Source of the DNA: a marine group bacterium Sva0996 bin134
GTDB lineage: Bacteria; Actinomycetota; Acidimicrobiia; Acidimicrobiales; Bin134
Length of the DNA: 64,000 nt
NCBI GenBank assembly: GCA_002239105.1
Contig: MPNQ01000004.1
Coordinates: 85,075 to 149,074, forward strand
Reading direction: 5' to 3'
This document shows positions 8,046 through 16,362 of this stretch, piece after piece. The position numbers and the translations under genes are program-made. The notes beneath the pieces were generated by a model. It made no database searches. It worked only from the letters and a program-made list of their open reading frames with translations, and was not told the origin of the DNA. How positions within the stretch are numbered: the first letter of the stretch is position 1; each line of letters begins with the position of its first letter.

Positions 8046-9529
8046 GCGACCAACTCCACATAGGGCAGCAGCCCGGCCCGGCCACCCTCGCGGCCGTAGC
8101 CGCTCTCCCGGTAGCCGCCAAACGGGCTGGCCGAGTCGAACCGGTTGAAGGTGTTGGCCCACACCACGCCAGCTTGCATCCGGTCGGCCATCCACAAGAT
8201 GCGCGACCCCTTCTCGGTCCAAATGCCGGCCGACAGCCCATAGGGCGTGTTGTTGGCCTTGGCCACCGCCTCCTCGGCGGTACGGAATGTGAGCACCGAC
8301 AACACCGGACCGAAGATCTCCTCCCGAGAAATGCGGTGGGCGGTGGACACGTTGGTGAACAACGCGGGCGGATGGAAGAAACCCCGCTCAGGCAGCTCGC
8401 ACGGCGGCGTGTACAACTCGGCCCCCTCGGCCACGCCGGAAGCCACCAGCTCGGTAATCCGGTCGAGCTGGGCTTGGGAGTTGATGGCCCCGATATCGGT
8501 GTTCTTGTCCAACGGGTCGCCCACCCGCAGGGTGTCCATACGGCGCTGGAGCTTGCCCACCACGGTGTCAGCCACCGTCTCCTGCACCAGCAGGCGCGAG
8601 CCCGCGCAACACACTTGGCCGCCGTTGAAGTAGATGCCGTTGACGATGCCTTCGGTCACCTGGTCGAGGGCGGCGTCGTCGAACACGATGTTGGCCGCCT
8701 TGCCCCCCAGCTCCAGGGTGAGTCGCTTGCCGGTCCCGGCTAACTCGGCACCAATGGCCCGGCCCACGTCGGTGGATCCGGTGAATGCCACCTTGTCCAC
8801 GCCCGGGTGGGCGACCAGTGCAGCCCCGGTGACGTCGTCGCCGGTGACGATGTTCACCACGCCAGGGGGCAGATCGGCGTCGCGCAGCACCTCGGCCAAC
8901 AGCAGCGCAGTGAGCGGGGTGGTGGGCGCCGGTTTGAGCACGACGGTGTTGCCGCAGGCCAGCGCAGGGGCCAGCTTCCAGGCCGCCATCAGCAGGGGAA
9001 AGTTCCACGGGATGATTTGGGCGGCCACTCCGAGCGACGCGGCCCGGCGCCCGCTGAAGGCGTAATCGAGCTTGTCGGCCCATCCGGCGTAGTAGAAGAA
9101 GTGGGCCGCGGCCAGGGGGATGTCGAGATCGCGCGACTCCCGGATGGGCTTGCCGCCGTCCATCGTCTCCAAAACGGCGAACTCCCGGGCCCGCTCTTGC
9201 AGCAGCCGGGCCACGCGGTACAGGTACTTGGCCCGCTCCGCTCCGGGCAGGTCGCGCCAGCCCCCCTCCCAGGCGGCGCGGGCCGCGGCCACTGCCCTAT
9301 CCACGTCGGCCGCGTCGGCCACACCGATCTCGGCCAGCGCCTCCCCGGTGGCGGGATTCACCGTGGCCGACAGCCGACCGGCGGCGGGCTCCACCATTTC
9401 GCCCCCTATGAACAGGCCGTATTGCGAGGCCAGGCGCACCGGGGCGACCGATTCAGGGGCGGGCGCGTACTCCAGGTTGAAGCCACCCGCTCGCTCCACT
9501 TCGTGGCCCGGAGTTGAACGATCAGTCAA
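8042..9529 (-). CDS. NAD(P)-dependent aldehyde dehydrogenase
   Basis: This 495-aa enzyme is of normal family length and all key parts are visible: IIPWNFPLLMAAWK, the NAD-binding FTGSTDVGRAIG, the general base Glu in LELGGKAAN, and the nucleophile Cys in GGQVCCAGSR. I start it at a TTG (position 9529), because GGAGG lies nine bases upstream and the resulting N-terminus fits; an ATG further upstream would overlap deoC by 71 bp. It follows deoC with an 8-bp overlap and can oxidise the acetaldehyde released by deoxyribose-5-phosphate cleavage to acetate. It is followed by a half-length paralogue. Confidence 0.92.
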   Translation of the reverse strand: MTDRSTPGHEVERAGGFNLEYAPAPESVAPVRLASQYGLFIGGEMVEPAAGRLSATVNPATGEALAEIGVADAADVDRAVAAARAAWEGGWRDLPGAERAKYLYRVARLLQERAREFAVLETMDGGKPIRESRDLDIPLAAAHFFYYAGWADKLDYAFSGRRAASLGVAAQIIPWNFPLLMAAWKLAPALACGNTVVLKPAPTTPLTALLLAEVLRDADLPPGVVNIVTGDDVTGAALVAHPGVDKVAFTGSTDVGRAIGAELAGTGKRLTLELGGKAANIVFDDAALDQVTEGIVNGIYFNGGQVCCAGSRLLVQETVADTVVGKLQRRMDTLRVGDPLDKNTDIGAINSQAQLDRITELVASGVAEGAELYTPPCELPERGFFHPPALFTNVSTAHRISREEIFGPVLSVLTFRTAEEAVAKANNTPYGLSAGIWTEKGSRILWMADRMQAGVVWANTFNRFDSASPFGGYRESGYGREGGRAGLLPYVELVA

Positions 9530-10460
9530 CGCTGTAGTCCTCCCGCCGCTGATAGCGGCCGTCGCCGAGCTTGGACCGCTGCATGAGCACATCGTTGAGC
9601 AGGCTGGACGCTCCCAGCCGAAACCGCTCTGGTGCTAGCCACCCCCCGCCCAGCGTCTCGCCCACGATCACCAGATAGTGCCAGGCCTGCTTGGCGGTGC
9701 GAATGCCCCCGGCCAGCTTCAGGCCCACGGTCTTGCCCGTCTGCTCGGCCATGTCCCGGATGGCCTCGGCCATGCACAGGGCGGTGGGCGGGGTGGCTGC
9801 GACTCCGATCTTGCCGGTGGAGGTCTTGATGAAGTCGGCACCAGCCACCATGGCCAGCATCGAAGCCCGCCTGATCTGGTCGTAGGAGCCCAGCTCACCG
9901 GTCTCCAAGATCACCTTGAGGTGGGCCGAACCGCAGGCTTGCTTGGCGGCGGCAATCTCGTCATAGGCCTTCTGATATCGCCCAGACAAAAATGCCGAGC
10001 GATTCAACACGATGTCCACCTCATCGGCCCCCGCGGCCACCGCCCAGCCGATCTCGCCCAGACGAAATTCCAATGGGGCCAGCCCGGCCGGAAACCCCCC
10101 GGCCACACTGGCCACCGCCACCGGGCTGTCGGCCAGCGCCTCGGCGGCCACGGGCACCAACTCGGGGTACACGCACACCGCGGCCACCGACGGCACCGAT
10201 GAGTCGGCGGCGTCGGGACGGCGGGCTCGGGCACAAAGGGCCTGGACCCGCTCAGGGGTGTCGGCCCCCTCCAAGGTGGTGAGGTCCATGACCCGGATAG
10301 ACAAGTCCAGGGCGGCCGCCTTTGATGAGGTCTTGATCGACCGAGTACACAACCCCGCGGCCCGCTGTTCCAGCCCCACCGCGTCCACCGGGGTGATGCG
10401 TACTCCGGCCACGGCATCGGCAACCCCGGTCGAGGGTTCGGCAGCCAGCAGATCGCTCAC
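9522..10460 (-). CDS. deoC: Deoxyribose-phosphate aldolase
   Basis: This 312-aa class I aldolase splits 2-deoxyribose-5-phosphate into glyceraldehyde-3-phosphate and acetaldehyde. The Schiff-base lysine is Lys212 in ADFIKTSTGK. The supporting acid/base residues are also visible, in ADEVDIVLN (Asp149 region), HLKVILETG (Lys182) and the downstream GLKLAGGIR. The protein is longer at the N-terminus than the 220-260 aa short bacterial type, matching the longer class. It heads the minus-strand operon with the two aldehyde dehydrogenase genes and the nucleotidase-like gene, which supports a nucleoside-catabolic role. Confidence 0.95.
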   Translation of the reverse strand: MSDLLAAEPSTGVADAVAGVRITPVDAVGLEQRAAGLCTRSIKTSSKAAALDLSIRVMDLTTLEGADTPERVQALCARARRPDAADSSVPSVAAVCVYPELVPVAAEALADSPVAVASVAGGFPAGLAPLEFRLGEIGWAVAAGADEVDIVLNRSAFLSGRYQKAYDEIAAAKQACGSAHLKVILETGELGSYDQIRRASMLAMVAGADFIKTSTGKIGVAATPPTALCMAEAIRDMAEQTGKTVGLKLAGGIRTAKQAWHYLVIVGETLGGGWLAPERFRLGASSLLNDVLMQRSKLGDGRYQRREDYSVD

Positions 10461-10524
10461 CCGCTAAAGGATAGGGCTGGGCCTCAACAGTGGGGCATTC
10501 GATAGGGGTGTCTAGGGTGAGACC
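10461..10524. promoter_or_regulatory. Divergent intergenic region between deoC and upp
   Basis: These 64 bp separate the start codons of deoC (minus) and upp (plus) and must contain or overlap promoters for both directions. I see no convincing -35/-10 pair and no clear palindrome that could be named as an operator. The call rests only on the divergent gene arrangement. Confidence 0.3.
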
Positions 10525-11148
10525 ATGGACGTCACGGTTGTCGAACACCCCTTGGTGCAGGCTCGCCTGACCGAGCTGCGCCGAGCCGACACCCCTTCAC
10601 CGGACTTCCGCCAAGCCCTCGACGACCTGAGCCAGATGCTGGTTTACGAAGCCTTGCAAGACCTTCCCTCGACAACGGTGAGAGTCGATACCCCGTTGGC
10701 GCCGACCTCCGGGGTGCGTATCGACAATCCCCCGCTGCTTGTGCCGGTGCTGCGGGCCGGGCTGGGAATGCTGGACGCGGCCCGCAAGCTGCTACCGCAG
10801 GCCGCGGTGGGATTTCTGGGAGCACGCCGCAACGAAGAGACGTTCCAGCCCGAGCCCTACCTCAACACCGTGCCCGACGATCTTGGAGGTCAATCGGTGC
10901 TGGTACTGGAGCCGATGCTGGCCACCGGCGGATCGCTGGCCTATGTCTGCGGGCGGATAGCCGCAGCCGGGGCCGGGCAGATCACCGCAGTGTGCGTGCT
11001 GGCCGCCCCCGAAGGCGTGGCGGCGCTCGATGCCGCTGTCCCCGGCGTGCGCCTGTTCACCGCAGCAGTCGACGATGGCCTCAACGAGCGGGCCTATATC
11101 GTGCCCGGACTAGGCGACGCGGGCGATCGCCAGTTCGGACAACTCTGA
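10525..11148 (+). CDS. upp: Uracil phosphoribosyltransferase
   Basis: This 207-aa salvage enzyme makes UMP from uracil and PRPP, completing the use of the base released by the pyrimidine phosphorylase encoded nearby. The PRPP loop reads EPMLATGGS, where most family members have Asp as the first residue of the motif, so a conservative Asp-to-Glu change is present. The C-terminal uracil-binding stretch ends in [11 protein letters not shown], the standard Upp ending. The gene is divergent from deoC and followed by an unrelated minus-strand gene, so it is probably transcribed alone. Confidence 0.94.
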   Translation: MDVTVVEHPLVQARLTELRRADTPSPDFRQALDDLSQMLVYEALQDLPSTTVRVDTPLAPTSGVRIDNPPLLVPVLRAGLGMLDAARKLLPQAAVGFLGARRNEETFQPEPYLNTVPDDLGGQSVLVLEPMLATGGSLAYVCGRIAAAGAGQITAVCVLAAPEGVAALDAAVPGVRLFTAAVDDGLNERAYIVPGLGDAGDRQFGQL

Positions 11149-11170
11149 AGATTTGGCGACCCGCTAGGGA

Positions 11171-11590
11171 TCAGCCCGGTCCGCCCAGATCGGTGTCGTA
11201 GGCGCTGTACACCAGGTCGACGGCGTGATGGTTGAGCTGGTCCACCTTGTGGACTATGGCGGCCATCGACTGTTGCAGACCGGGGTAGGGCTCTTGGGCG
11301 TGCAGGCGCTGGATCTGCTGTTGCACTGAGGCCTGGAGCTGAACCTGCTCAGAGCGGATCTTGTTCACTTGGGGCACCAAGCGAGGGGCCAACTCGATGC
11401 AGTCGTCGTATAGTCCGAGGTCGCAATCCGAGCAGAAGCCGGTCAATGCTTGGCTGAGCTGTCCGAGCTTGTCCTCGAGCCGATGCACCCATTCGTCGGG
11501 ATTGTTGGTGGGCATGCCCTCAGACAGCAGCTCTTGTAGGCCAGCCCCTGCCTTGCTCAACTCCATGCGCCAGTCTGTGTTTTCCCCCAT
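11171..11590 (-). CDS. Hypothetical protein
   Basis: I do not recognise this 139-aa protein. It has no signal peptide or membrane segment and looks largely helical, with alternating charged and hydrophobic residues. It contains a CxxC pair in GFCSDCDLGLYDDC, so metal or redox binding is possible. The ATG at 11590 is supported by GAGGAG six bases upstream; a longer reading frame upstream is not family-like. It stands downstream of, and 131 bp from, the amidohydrolase gene on the same strand, and its stop faces upp. Confidence 0.65.
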   Translation of the reverse strand: MGENTDWRMELSKAGAGLQELLSEGMPTNNPDEWVHRLEDKLGQLSQALTGFCSDCDLGLYDDCIELAPRLVPQVNKIRSEQVQLQASVQQQIQRLHAQEPYPGLQQSMAAIVHKVDQLNHHAVDLVYSAYDTDLGGPG

Positions 11591-11721
11591 GGCGATCTCC
11601 TCGTCATCATGTGGGAACGACCACGCTGTCGCTCTTGGTTTCAATCTCAGCATAGGCCCGCCCCAGCGAGAAACGCCAGAGGACTTTGGTGAATTCTTCG
11701 CGAACTGTCAGCGAGAAGCCC

Positions 11722-13389
11722 TCAACGGGCAGAGGGGCGCAGGATGTCGCCGGGATGGGCGTCCACACCGCTCGGGTCCATCTCGCCGTCGCGGCGGATG
11801 GGGGTGCCGTTCACCAGCACATGGTTGATGCCCACGGAGGCATCCGCGGTGAGCCGCTCGGCGTTGGCCGGGAAATCCCGGATTCGGCGCAGCGGTCCCG
11901 GCGCCACGGTGTCGGCGTCGAACACCACCACGTCGGCGAAGGCCCCTTCCCGCAGATAGCCCCGGTCTTTGAGGTTGAACATGTCGGCCTGCACCGCGGA
12001 GAGCTTCCGCACGGCCTTCTCCACCGGCATGAGCTCTCGATCGCGTACCCAGTTGCCCAAGAAGTCGGTGGCTTGGGAGGCGTCGCAAAGCTGGCCCACG
12101 TGGGCGCCGGCATCCGACAGGCCCAGTGTGCAGCCGTCCTGCTGCAACAGCATGGCCACTCCCTCGGAGTCGTCGTTGGCGATTATGCAGCTGATCCGGG
12201 TGGTGAGGTTGTCGGCCACTGAGGTGTCGAGCAGCACGTCGAGGGGGCGCACTCCCTGCTCGGCGGCCACGTCGGTGAGCCGCCGGCCGATCAGCTCGGG
12301 CCGGGAGGCCGACTCAGCAATCTGGAACGTCTCCCACCGGGGTCGCATGGCCTTTTGGTGCTCGAAGGCCTCTGCTGTGCGATCGCGCCAGTCCTCGTCG
12401 TCGTAGGCCTTGAGCCGGGCGTCTTGGTCTTCGCTCATCAAGGCAGCGAACTCGGGGTTCACATTGAGGGTGAACGGATCGGCCATCACCATCTGGAAGG
12501 TGAGCGGGCGGGGGGTGACCTGGGGCCACACCTCGATGCCCTCCTCCCATGCCTCCCGGTTGCGGGCCGCGCTCTTCACATGATTCCCGTTGGGGAAGGT
12601 CAGCAAAGCGCCGTAGGTGAACGGCACGCCCACCTGGGGCTGCAAGGTGTAGAGGTCGTCGATGCCCACCTGCTCGCCAGGGGCTACCGACACCACGCCG
12701 CGGCGCTTTTGGCCCAGCACCCCGATAAGCGACTCGAACTCGTCCCGAGTGGCGAACCGGCTGGGGATGGGCAGGCCATCAGCGCCCCGGTGGGTCATGG
12801 CGAAGCTGGTGGCCAGCCCGGCCGCGCCCGCGTCGATGGCCTCGGCCACTACCTCAACCATGCGGGCCACTTCCTCGTCGGTGGCGGCTCTCTCGTAGGC
12901 CTCATCGCCGATCACAAACAGCCGAAGGGCAGTGTGGCCGATGTAGGCCCCGAAGTTGAGGGCGATGCCCCGGCGGGAGATGGAGTCGAGGTACTGGGGA
13001 AACGTCTCGAAGTCCCAGGGGATGCCCTCGGCCAGACTGTCCACGTTCATGTCCTCGACGTTCTCGAGCGTGCGAGCGATGAGGTCTTGGTGGCTGGCCC
13101 GAGTGGGCGCGATGGAAAAGCCGCAGTTGCCGGCGATAACCGATGTCACCCCGTGGTAGCACGACGGCGTGAGCGCCGGATCCCAGAACACTTGGGCGTC
13201 GTAGTGGGTGTGGATGTCGATGAAGCCGGGGGCCACCACTTGGCCGCTGGCATCCAGTTCGGCTTTGCCCGACAGCCCCGAACCGATCTCGCTGATGCGG
13301 TCCCCGGTGATGGCGATGTCGGCCACCCGTCCCGGCTCGCCCGAGCCGTCCACCACGGTTCCTCCACGAATGACGATGTCTGCGCTCAT
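11722..13389 (-). CDS. N-acyl-D-amino-acid deacylase / amidohydrolase family 3 protein
   Basis: This 555-aa cytosolic metal-dependent hydrolase belongs to the D-aminoacylase group, which removes the acyl group from N-acyl-D-amino acids. The early beta-sandwich segment is followed by metal ligands H60-T-H62 and a Cys-containing motif GNC89GFSIAP, where Cys89 matches the zinc-ligand Cys of known D-aminoacylases. A C-terminal DAGAHVGQL motif carries the later Asp/His pair. The ATG at 13389 begins the typical DIVIRGGTVVDGSG sequence. It lies 31 bp after an AcoX/NAD-kinase-like gene on the same strand, so the two are probably cotranscribed. The exact substrate cannot be inferred; related enzymes include dihydroorotase- and urease-like members. 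Confidence 0.88.
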   Translation of the reverse strand: MSADIVIRGGTVVDGSGEPGRVADIAITGDRISEIGSGLSGKAELDASGQVVAPGFIDIHTHYDAQVFWDPALTPSCYHGVTSVIAGNCGFSIAPTRASHQDLIARTLENVEDMNVDSLAEGIPWDFETFPQYLDSISRRGIALNFGAYIGHTALRLFVIGDEAYERAATDEEVARMVEVVAEAIDAGAAGLATSFAMTHRGADGLPIPSRFATRDEFESLIGVLGQKRRGVVSVAPGEQVGIDDLYTLQPQVGVPFTYGALLTFPNGNHVKSAARNREAWEEGIEVWPQVTPRPLTFQMVMADPFTLNVNPEFAALMSEDQDARLKAYDDEDWRDRTAEAFEHQKAMRPRWETFQIAESASRPELIGRRLTDVAAEQGVRPLDVLLDTSVADNLTTRISCIIANDDSEGVAMLLQQDGCTLGLSDAGAHVGQLCDASQATDFLGNWVRDRELMPVEKAVRKLSAVQADMFNLKDRGYLREGAFADVVVFDADTVAPGPLRRIRDFPANAERLTADASVGINHVLVNGTPIRRDGEMDPSGVDAHPGDILRPSAR

Positions 13390-13420
13390 AGGTTGAATTC
13401 TCCCACGCCTCGTTTGAATC

Positions 13421-14443
13421 TCAGGTGTCCAAGTCTCCCACGCGTACCTCAAACGCGCCCGTTCGTGCCCCTGAATGCACCACCGACCCCACGTCGATAA
13501 CCCGGGGGCCGCTGCGCTCCACCTGTAGCGATGCCGTCTGGTCAGGGCCCAGGCGGCGGCTGCGTTCTCCGTCGAAGGCCAGCAGGCACGGCCCCGCCAC
13601 CGGCACCGGGACATCGAGCTCCAGGTATTCGCTTCGGGCCAACCCGACGGTGGCGAACCATCCTGGTGCCAGCGCGGCCCGCACCAATCGCCCCGGGTTG
13701 CGGCTGGGGGGCGTGAACTCCAGCACCACCCCGCGCTCCTCTGCGGGAGTGCAGGGCAGCACGGCTCCGGCCAGGCCGCTGAAGCCGATGGCCGCGGGAT
13801 CAGCTTGGGTGAACGCGCCGATCATCATCGTCTCGGGGTCGAACAACTCCAGGGAGCCGACGTAGGGATCGTTCACTGCGACCGCGTCGATCAGCGCCAT
13901 ATCGGCGTCGGGCTCGCCATCAACCCCGTGCACCTTCACGGCCACCACTTTGGCCCGTTGCGAGTGGGAACGAAGATCTACCGATTCGGAGGCGATCAGC
14001 CCGGCGGCCACCCCGGCGACGGTGGGCTCCACATGGATGGGAAAGGCATTGTTGGTGCCGGTGGACAGGGGGATCAGCGGTGCGTCCGGCCATCCCAGCG
14101 CCAATGCCCGATTGGTACCGTCGCCCCCCAGGCTGACCAAAGCGCCGCACCCCGCGTCTCGCATCGCCCGGGCCGCATCCATCGAATCACGCTCAGTGTG
14201 ATGCAAGGGCAGATCCAGTATTTCCACCTTTACCGGCAATTGGAGGTTCTCGGTGGCCCGCCGGGTGATGGAAAACGGGTCGCGGGTCAGCACCAAATGC
14301 TCGGCCCCCGACTCGGTTGCCCCGTGGATGACGCGGCGCAGAATGCTGATCTTGTCCTCGATAGTCGACGAGCCCGCGCTGGTGAGCAGACGCCGCACAT
14401 CGCTGCCCGAACGCGGGTTCACCAAGATGCCGACTGTGGACAC
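13421..14443 (-). CDS. ATP-NAD kinase-like protein (AcoX family)
   Basis: This 340-aa protein has the NAD-kinase-type fold: an N-terminal GILVNPRSG motif and the GGDGTNR motif near residue 112 that in NAD kinases binds nucleotide. Similarity in layout to AcoX, a protein of unknown reaction found in acetoin operons, is stronger than to housekeeping NAD kinases, but no acetoin dehydrogenase genes are nearby. The GTG start follows directly on GGAGGA, which is tight for a ribosome-binding site, so the true start could differ. It precedes the D-aminoacylase-like gene by 31 bp. Its role here is unknown. Confidence 0.78.
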   Translation of the reverse strand: MSTVGILVNPRSGSDVRRLLTSAGSSTIEDKISILRRVIHGATESGAEHLVLTRDPFSITRRATENLQLPVKVEILDLPLHHTERDSMDAARAMRDAGCGALVSLGGDGTNRALALGWPDAPLIPLSTGTNNAFPIHVEPTVAGVAAGLIASESVDLRSHSQRAKVVAVKVHGVDGEPDADMALIDAVAVNDPYVGSLELFDPETMMIGAFTQADPAAIGFSGLAGAVLPCTPAEERGVVLEFTPPSRNPGRLVRAALAPGWFATVGLARSEYLELDVPVPVAGPCLLAFDGERSRRLGPDQTASLQVERSGPRVIDVGSVVHSGARTGAFEVRVGDLDT

Positions 14444-14575
14444 TCCTCCATGTTGTCAGCATCGGTTCACCATGTGGTCAGTCGCAGTTCTCAACCCACG
14501 TCGAGAATCGTCTTTTTTAGTTTCGGGGTGTTTTGCGTAATGTTGGGGGTCACTGGCAGTAGAGGAGGTGTCGCC

Positions 14576-15121
14576 ATGCGCCGGGCGCGAGTGTTGTTGA
14601 TGGTGCTGCTGTTGGCCGTGTTGGGCGCGGCCTGCGGCGGCGGAGGGGGGACGACTTCGGAAGATCGTCCCATCGGGCTGGAATCCGACGAGTTGGCAAC
14701 GACCACCGTCGAGGTACCGGTCCCCACCCCGCCCCCGACCCCCACGCCCACCTCCACACCGGAGGCGTTTATCTATGTGGTGAGGTCAGGCGACACGCTG
14801 GCCACCATCGCTTCCGAATTCGGCATCACCTGGCAAGAGATCGACGCGGTCAACGAGTTGGAGAATCCCAACATCTTGAACATCGGTCAGGAGATCGAGA
14901 TACCCCAGGACGCGCCGGTGGTACTCAATAGCGACGGCACCGTCCGTCCCGGCGAGCGCACCCACACCGTGGTGCAGGGCGACACCCTGTTGGGGATCGC
15001 CCTTCAGTACGGCAAGACGCTGGACGAGATATTGGTGGCCAACAACATCACCGCGGCCAACCTGATTCAGGTCGGCCAACAGCTCATCATCCCGCCCGAT
15101 GAGGAAGCGCCGGCGCCGTAG
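14576..15121 (+). CDS. LysM-domain lipoprotein
   Basis: The 181-aa product starts with a signal peptide whose hydrophobic core ends in LGAACGG, a lipoprotein-like cleavage site, and so is probably anchored to the outer face of the membrane. A flexible Pro/Thr-rich linker (about residues 45-62) is followed by two LysM repeats that begin with VVRSGDTLATIA and VVQGDTLLGIA, each of the size that binds peptidoglycan glycan chains. The start is well supported by AGGAGG upstream. No catalytic domain is attached, so it is likely a cell-wall-binding structural or adaptor protein. Confidence 0.85.
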   Translation: MRRARVLLMVLLLAVLGAACGGGGGTTSEDRPIGLESDELATTTVEVPVPTPPPTPTPTSTPEAFIYVVRSGDTLATIASEFGITWQEIDAVNELENPNILNIGQEIEIPQDAPVVLNSDGTVRPGERTHTVVQGDTLLGIALQYGKTLDEILVANNITAANLIQVGQQLIIPPDEEAPAP

Positions 15122-15205
15122 GTCATCACCCTTCTAGGTCTCTGGCCTGAGGACAACCTTCAGATATCCACAACTCCGGCCGACCGCGCTTCTAGTGTGG
15201 GCCGC

Positions 15206-15403
15206 ATGGCCGTTCCGGCTCGTGCATGGCTCTTCGCACCGAAGGCGCGGCGCAAGGCCACCATGTGGTGCCCGCGCTGCGATGTCACCTGGTGGGGTAC
15301 CGCGCGCGACACCTGCTGGTCGTGTCGCCAGCACACCGCCACCACCCCGGCCCCGACCGCCAAGATTCGAGTGCTGGCCACCAGCACGGTCGGCGAGTCG
15401 TGA
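15206..15403 (+). CDS. Small zinc-ribbon protein
   Basis: This 65-aa protein has two knuckles, C-P-R-C and C-W-S-C, spaced as in a zinc ribbon, with aromatic residues around them (WCPRCDVTWWG). The N-terminus is basic. An in-frame GTG nine bases earlier is an alternative start. Its stop overlaps the GTG of the following membrane-protein gene by 4 bp, so the two products are probably made together. I do not know its function; nucleic acid or protein binding would be typical for such ribbons. Confidence 0.65.
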   Translation: MAVPARAWLFAPKARRKATMWCPRCDVTWWGTARDTCWSCRQHTATTPAPTAKIRVLATSTVGES

Positions 15404-16332
15404 ACGCTGGACTTGTAATTCCAGCTGTCATCATCTTGGGCTGCGCCTTGATTGCGGTCATCGTGGCCTTGACAACCCGCAAGAAGCGAGCCTTGTGGGA
15501 CATCTTCCCCGGCCCGGTTCCCGATACAGATTTGGAGTCGCCGCGCCGCGGGCCCGTGCTGTTCGACGGTGGGGACGAGTTGCCTGCCCCGGGAAACGAA
15601 GCCGACGGTGACAACGGCAAACCGAAACTCGAGTTGGTTGAAGACCCGACAGGGGATGTCGCTGCCGTGGTGGATATCTCCCGTCCCGACCATGAAGGCC
15701 TGGCCGAATGGCATCGGCGCTACGACCAGACGGTGTCGGCCTGGATTGAGAACCACCAGAGAGTGTTGGGCGACATGAGCGCCTCGGGTCTTCAAGTCGA
15801 TATGGGCAACCGCGACAAGCTCTTGGCCGGGCACGAAGACCTGGCCCCGAAAATGCGGGAGGCCATCGCCAGCCATCCCTCGCCGGTGATGCGGGCCGAA
15901 CTGAGCGCCATGCACGTGGCCGGGGAAGCGGCGGTGTTCGCGGTGATCAAGGGCGACTACGAGACCGCCCGCCGCCAGCACCTCATCTACGTGCAGTACC
16001 GAGATGAATGGATCGAGCGCCTGCGCCAGTTCTCCGCGGAACCGATGAGCAATCTGCGAGCGGTGATGAACACCGACGAGTTCGAGCTGGAGGAAATCCG
16101 CGCCGCACTGGAAAGCGCTCTGAGCGACACCGAAGACCCCGAAGATGTCGAACCTGTCTTCGAGGCCCCGCTGGTGGTCAGAGAAGACACGACTTCGGTC
16201 TTCGACTTGGACGAGCAACCCAAAAAGGCCCTGGAGACCGCGGTCGGCACCCCCGAGGACACCACCGCCGACCTAGACGGCGGCCGAATCCGCCGCCTCT
16301 TCCGCCGCAAAAGCACCCCCGAAGACGAATAG
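15400..16332 (+). CDS. Uncharacterised single-pass membrane protein
   Basis: This 310-aa protein begins with one hydrophobic segment (about residues 3-25), followed by RKKR, which by the positive-inside rule places the large remaining domain in the cytoplasm. That domain has a charged, helical central part (about residues 95-230) and a low-complexity acidic C-terminus ending in basic RRLFRRKSTPEDE. The GTG start is chosen because it overlaps the zinc-ribbon gene by 4 bp and gives the membrane segment at the very N-terminus. I do not recognise a family. Confidence 0.7.
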   Translation: MNAGLVIPAVIILGCALIAVIVALTTRKKRALWDIFPGPVPDTDLESPRRGPVLFDGGDELPAPGNEADGDNGKPKLELVEDPTGDVAAVVDISRPDHEGLAEWHRRYDQTVSAWIENHQRVLGDMSASGLQVDMGNRDKLLAGHEDLAPKMREAIASHPSPVMRAELSAMHVAGEAAVFAVIKGDYETARRQHLIYVQYRDEWIERLRQFSAEPMSNLRAVMNTDEFELEEIRAALESALSDTEDPEDVEPVFEAPLVVREDTTSVFDLDEQPKKALETAVGTPEDTTADLDGGRIRRLFRRKSTPEDE

Positions 16333-16362
16333 GGCCAAGAGCAAGGCCTAGGCCTGAACGGT

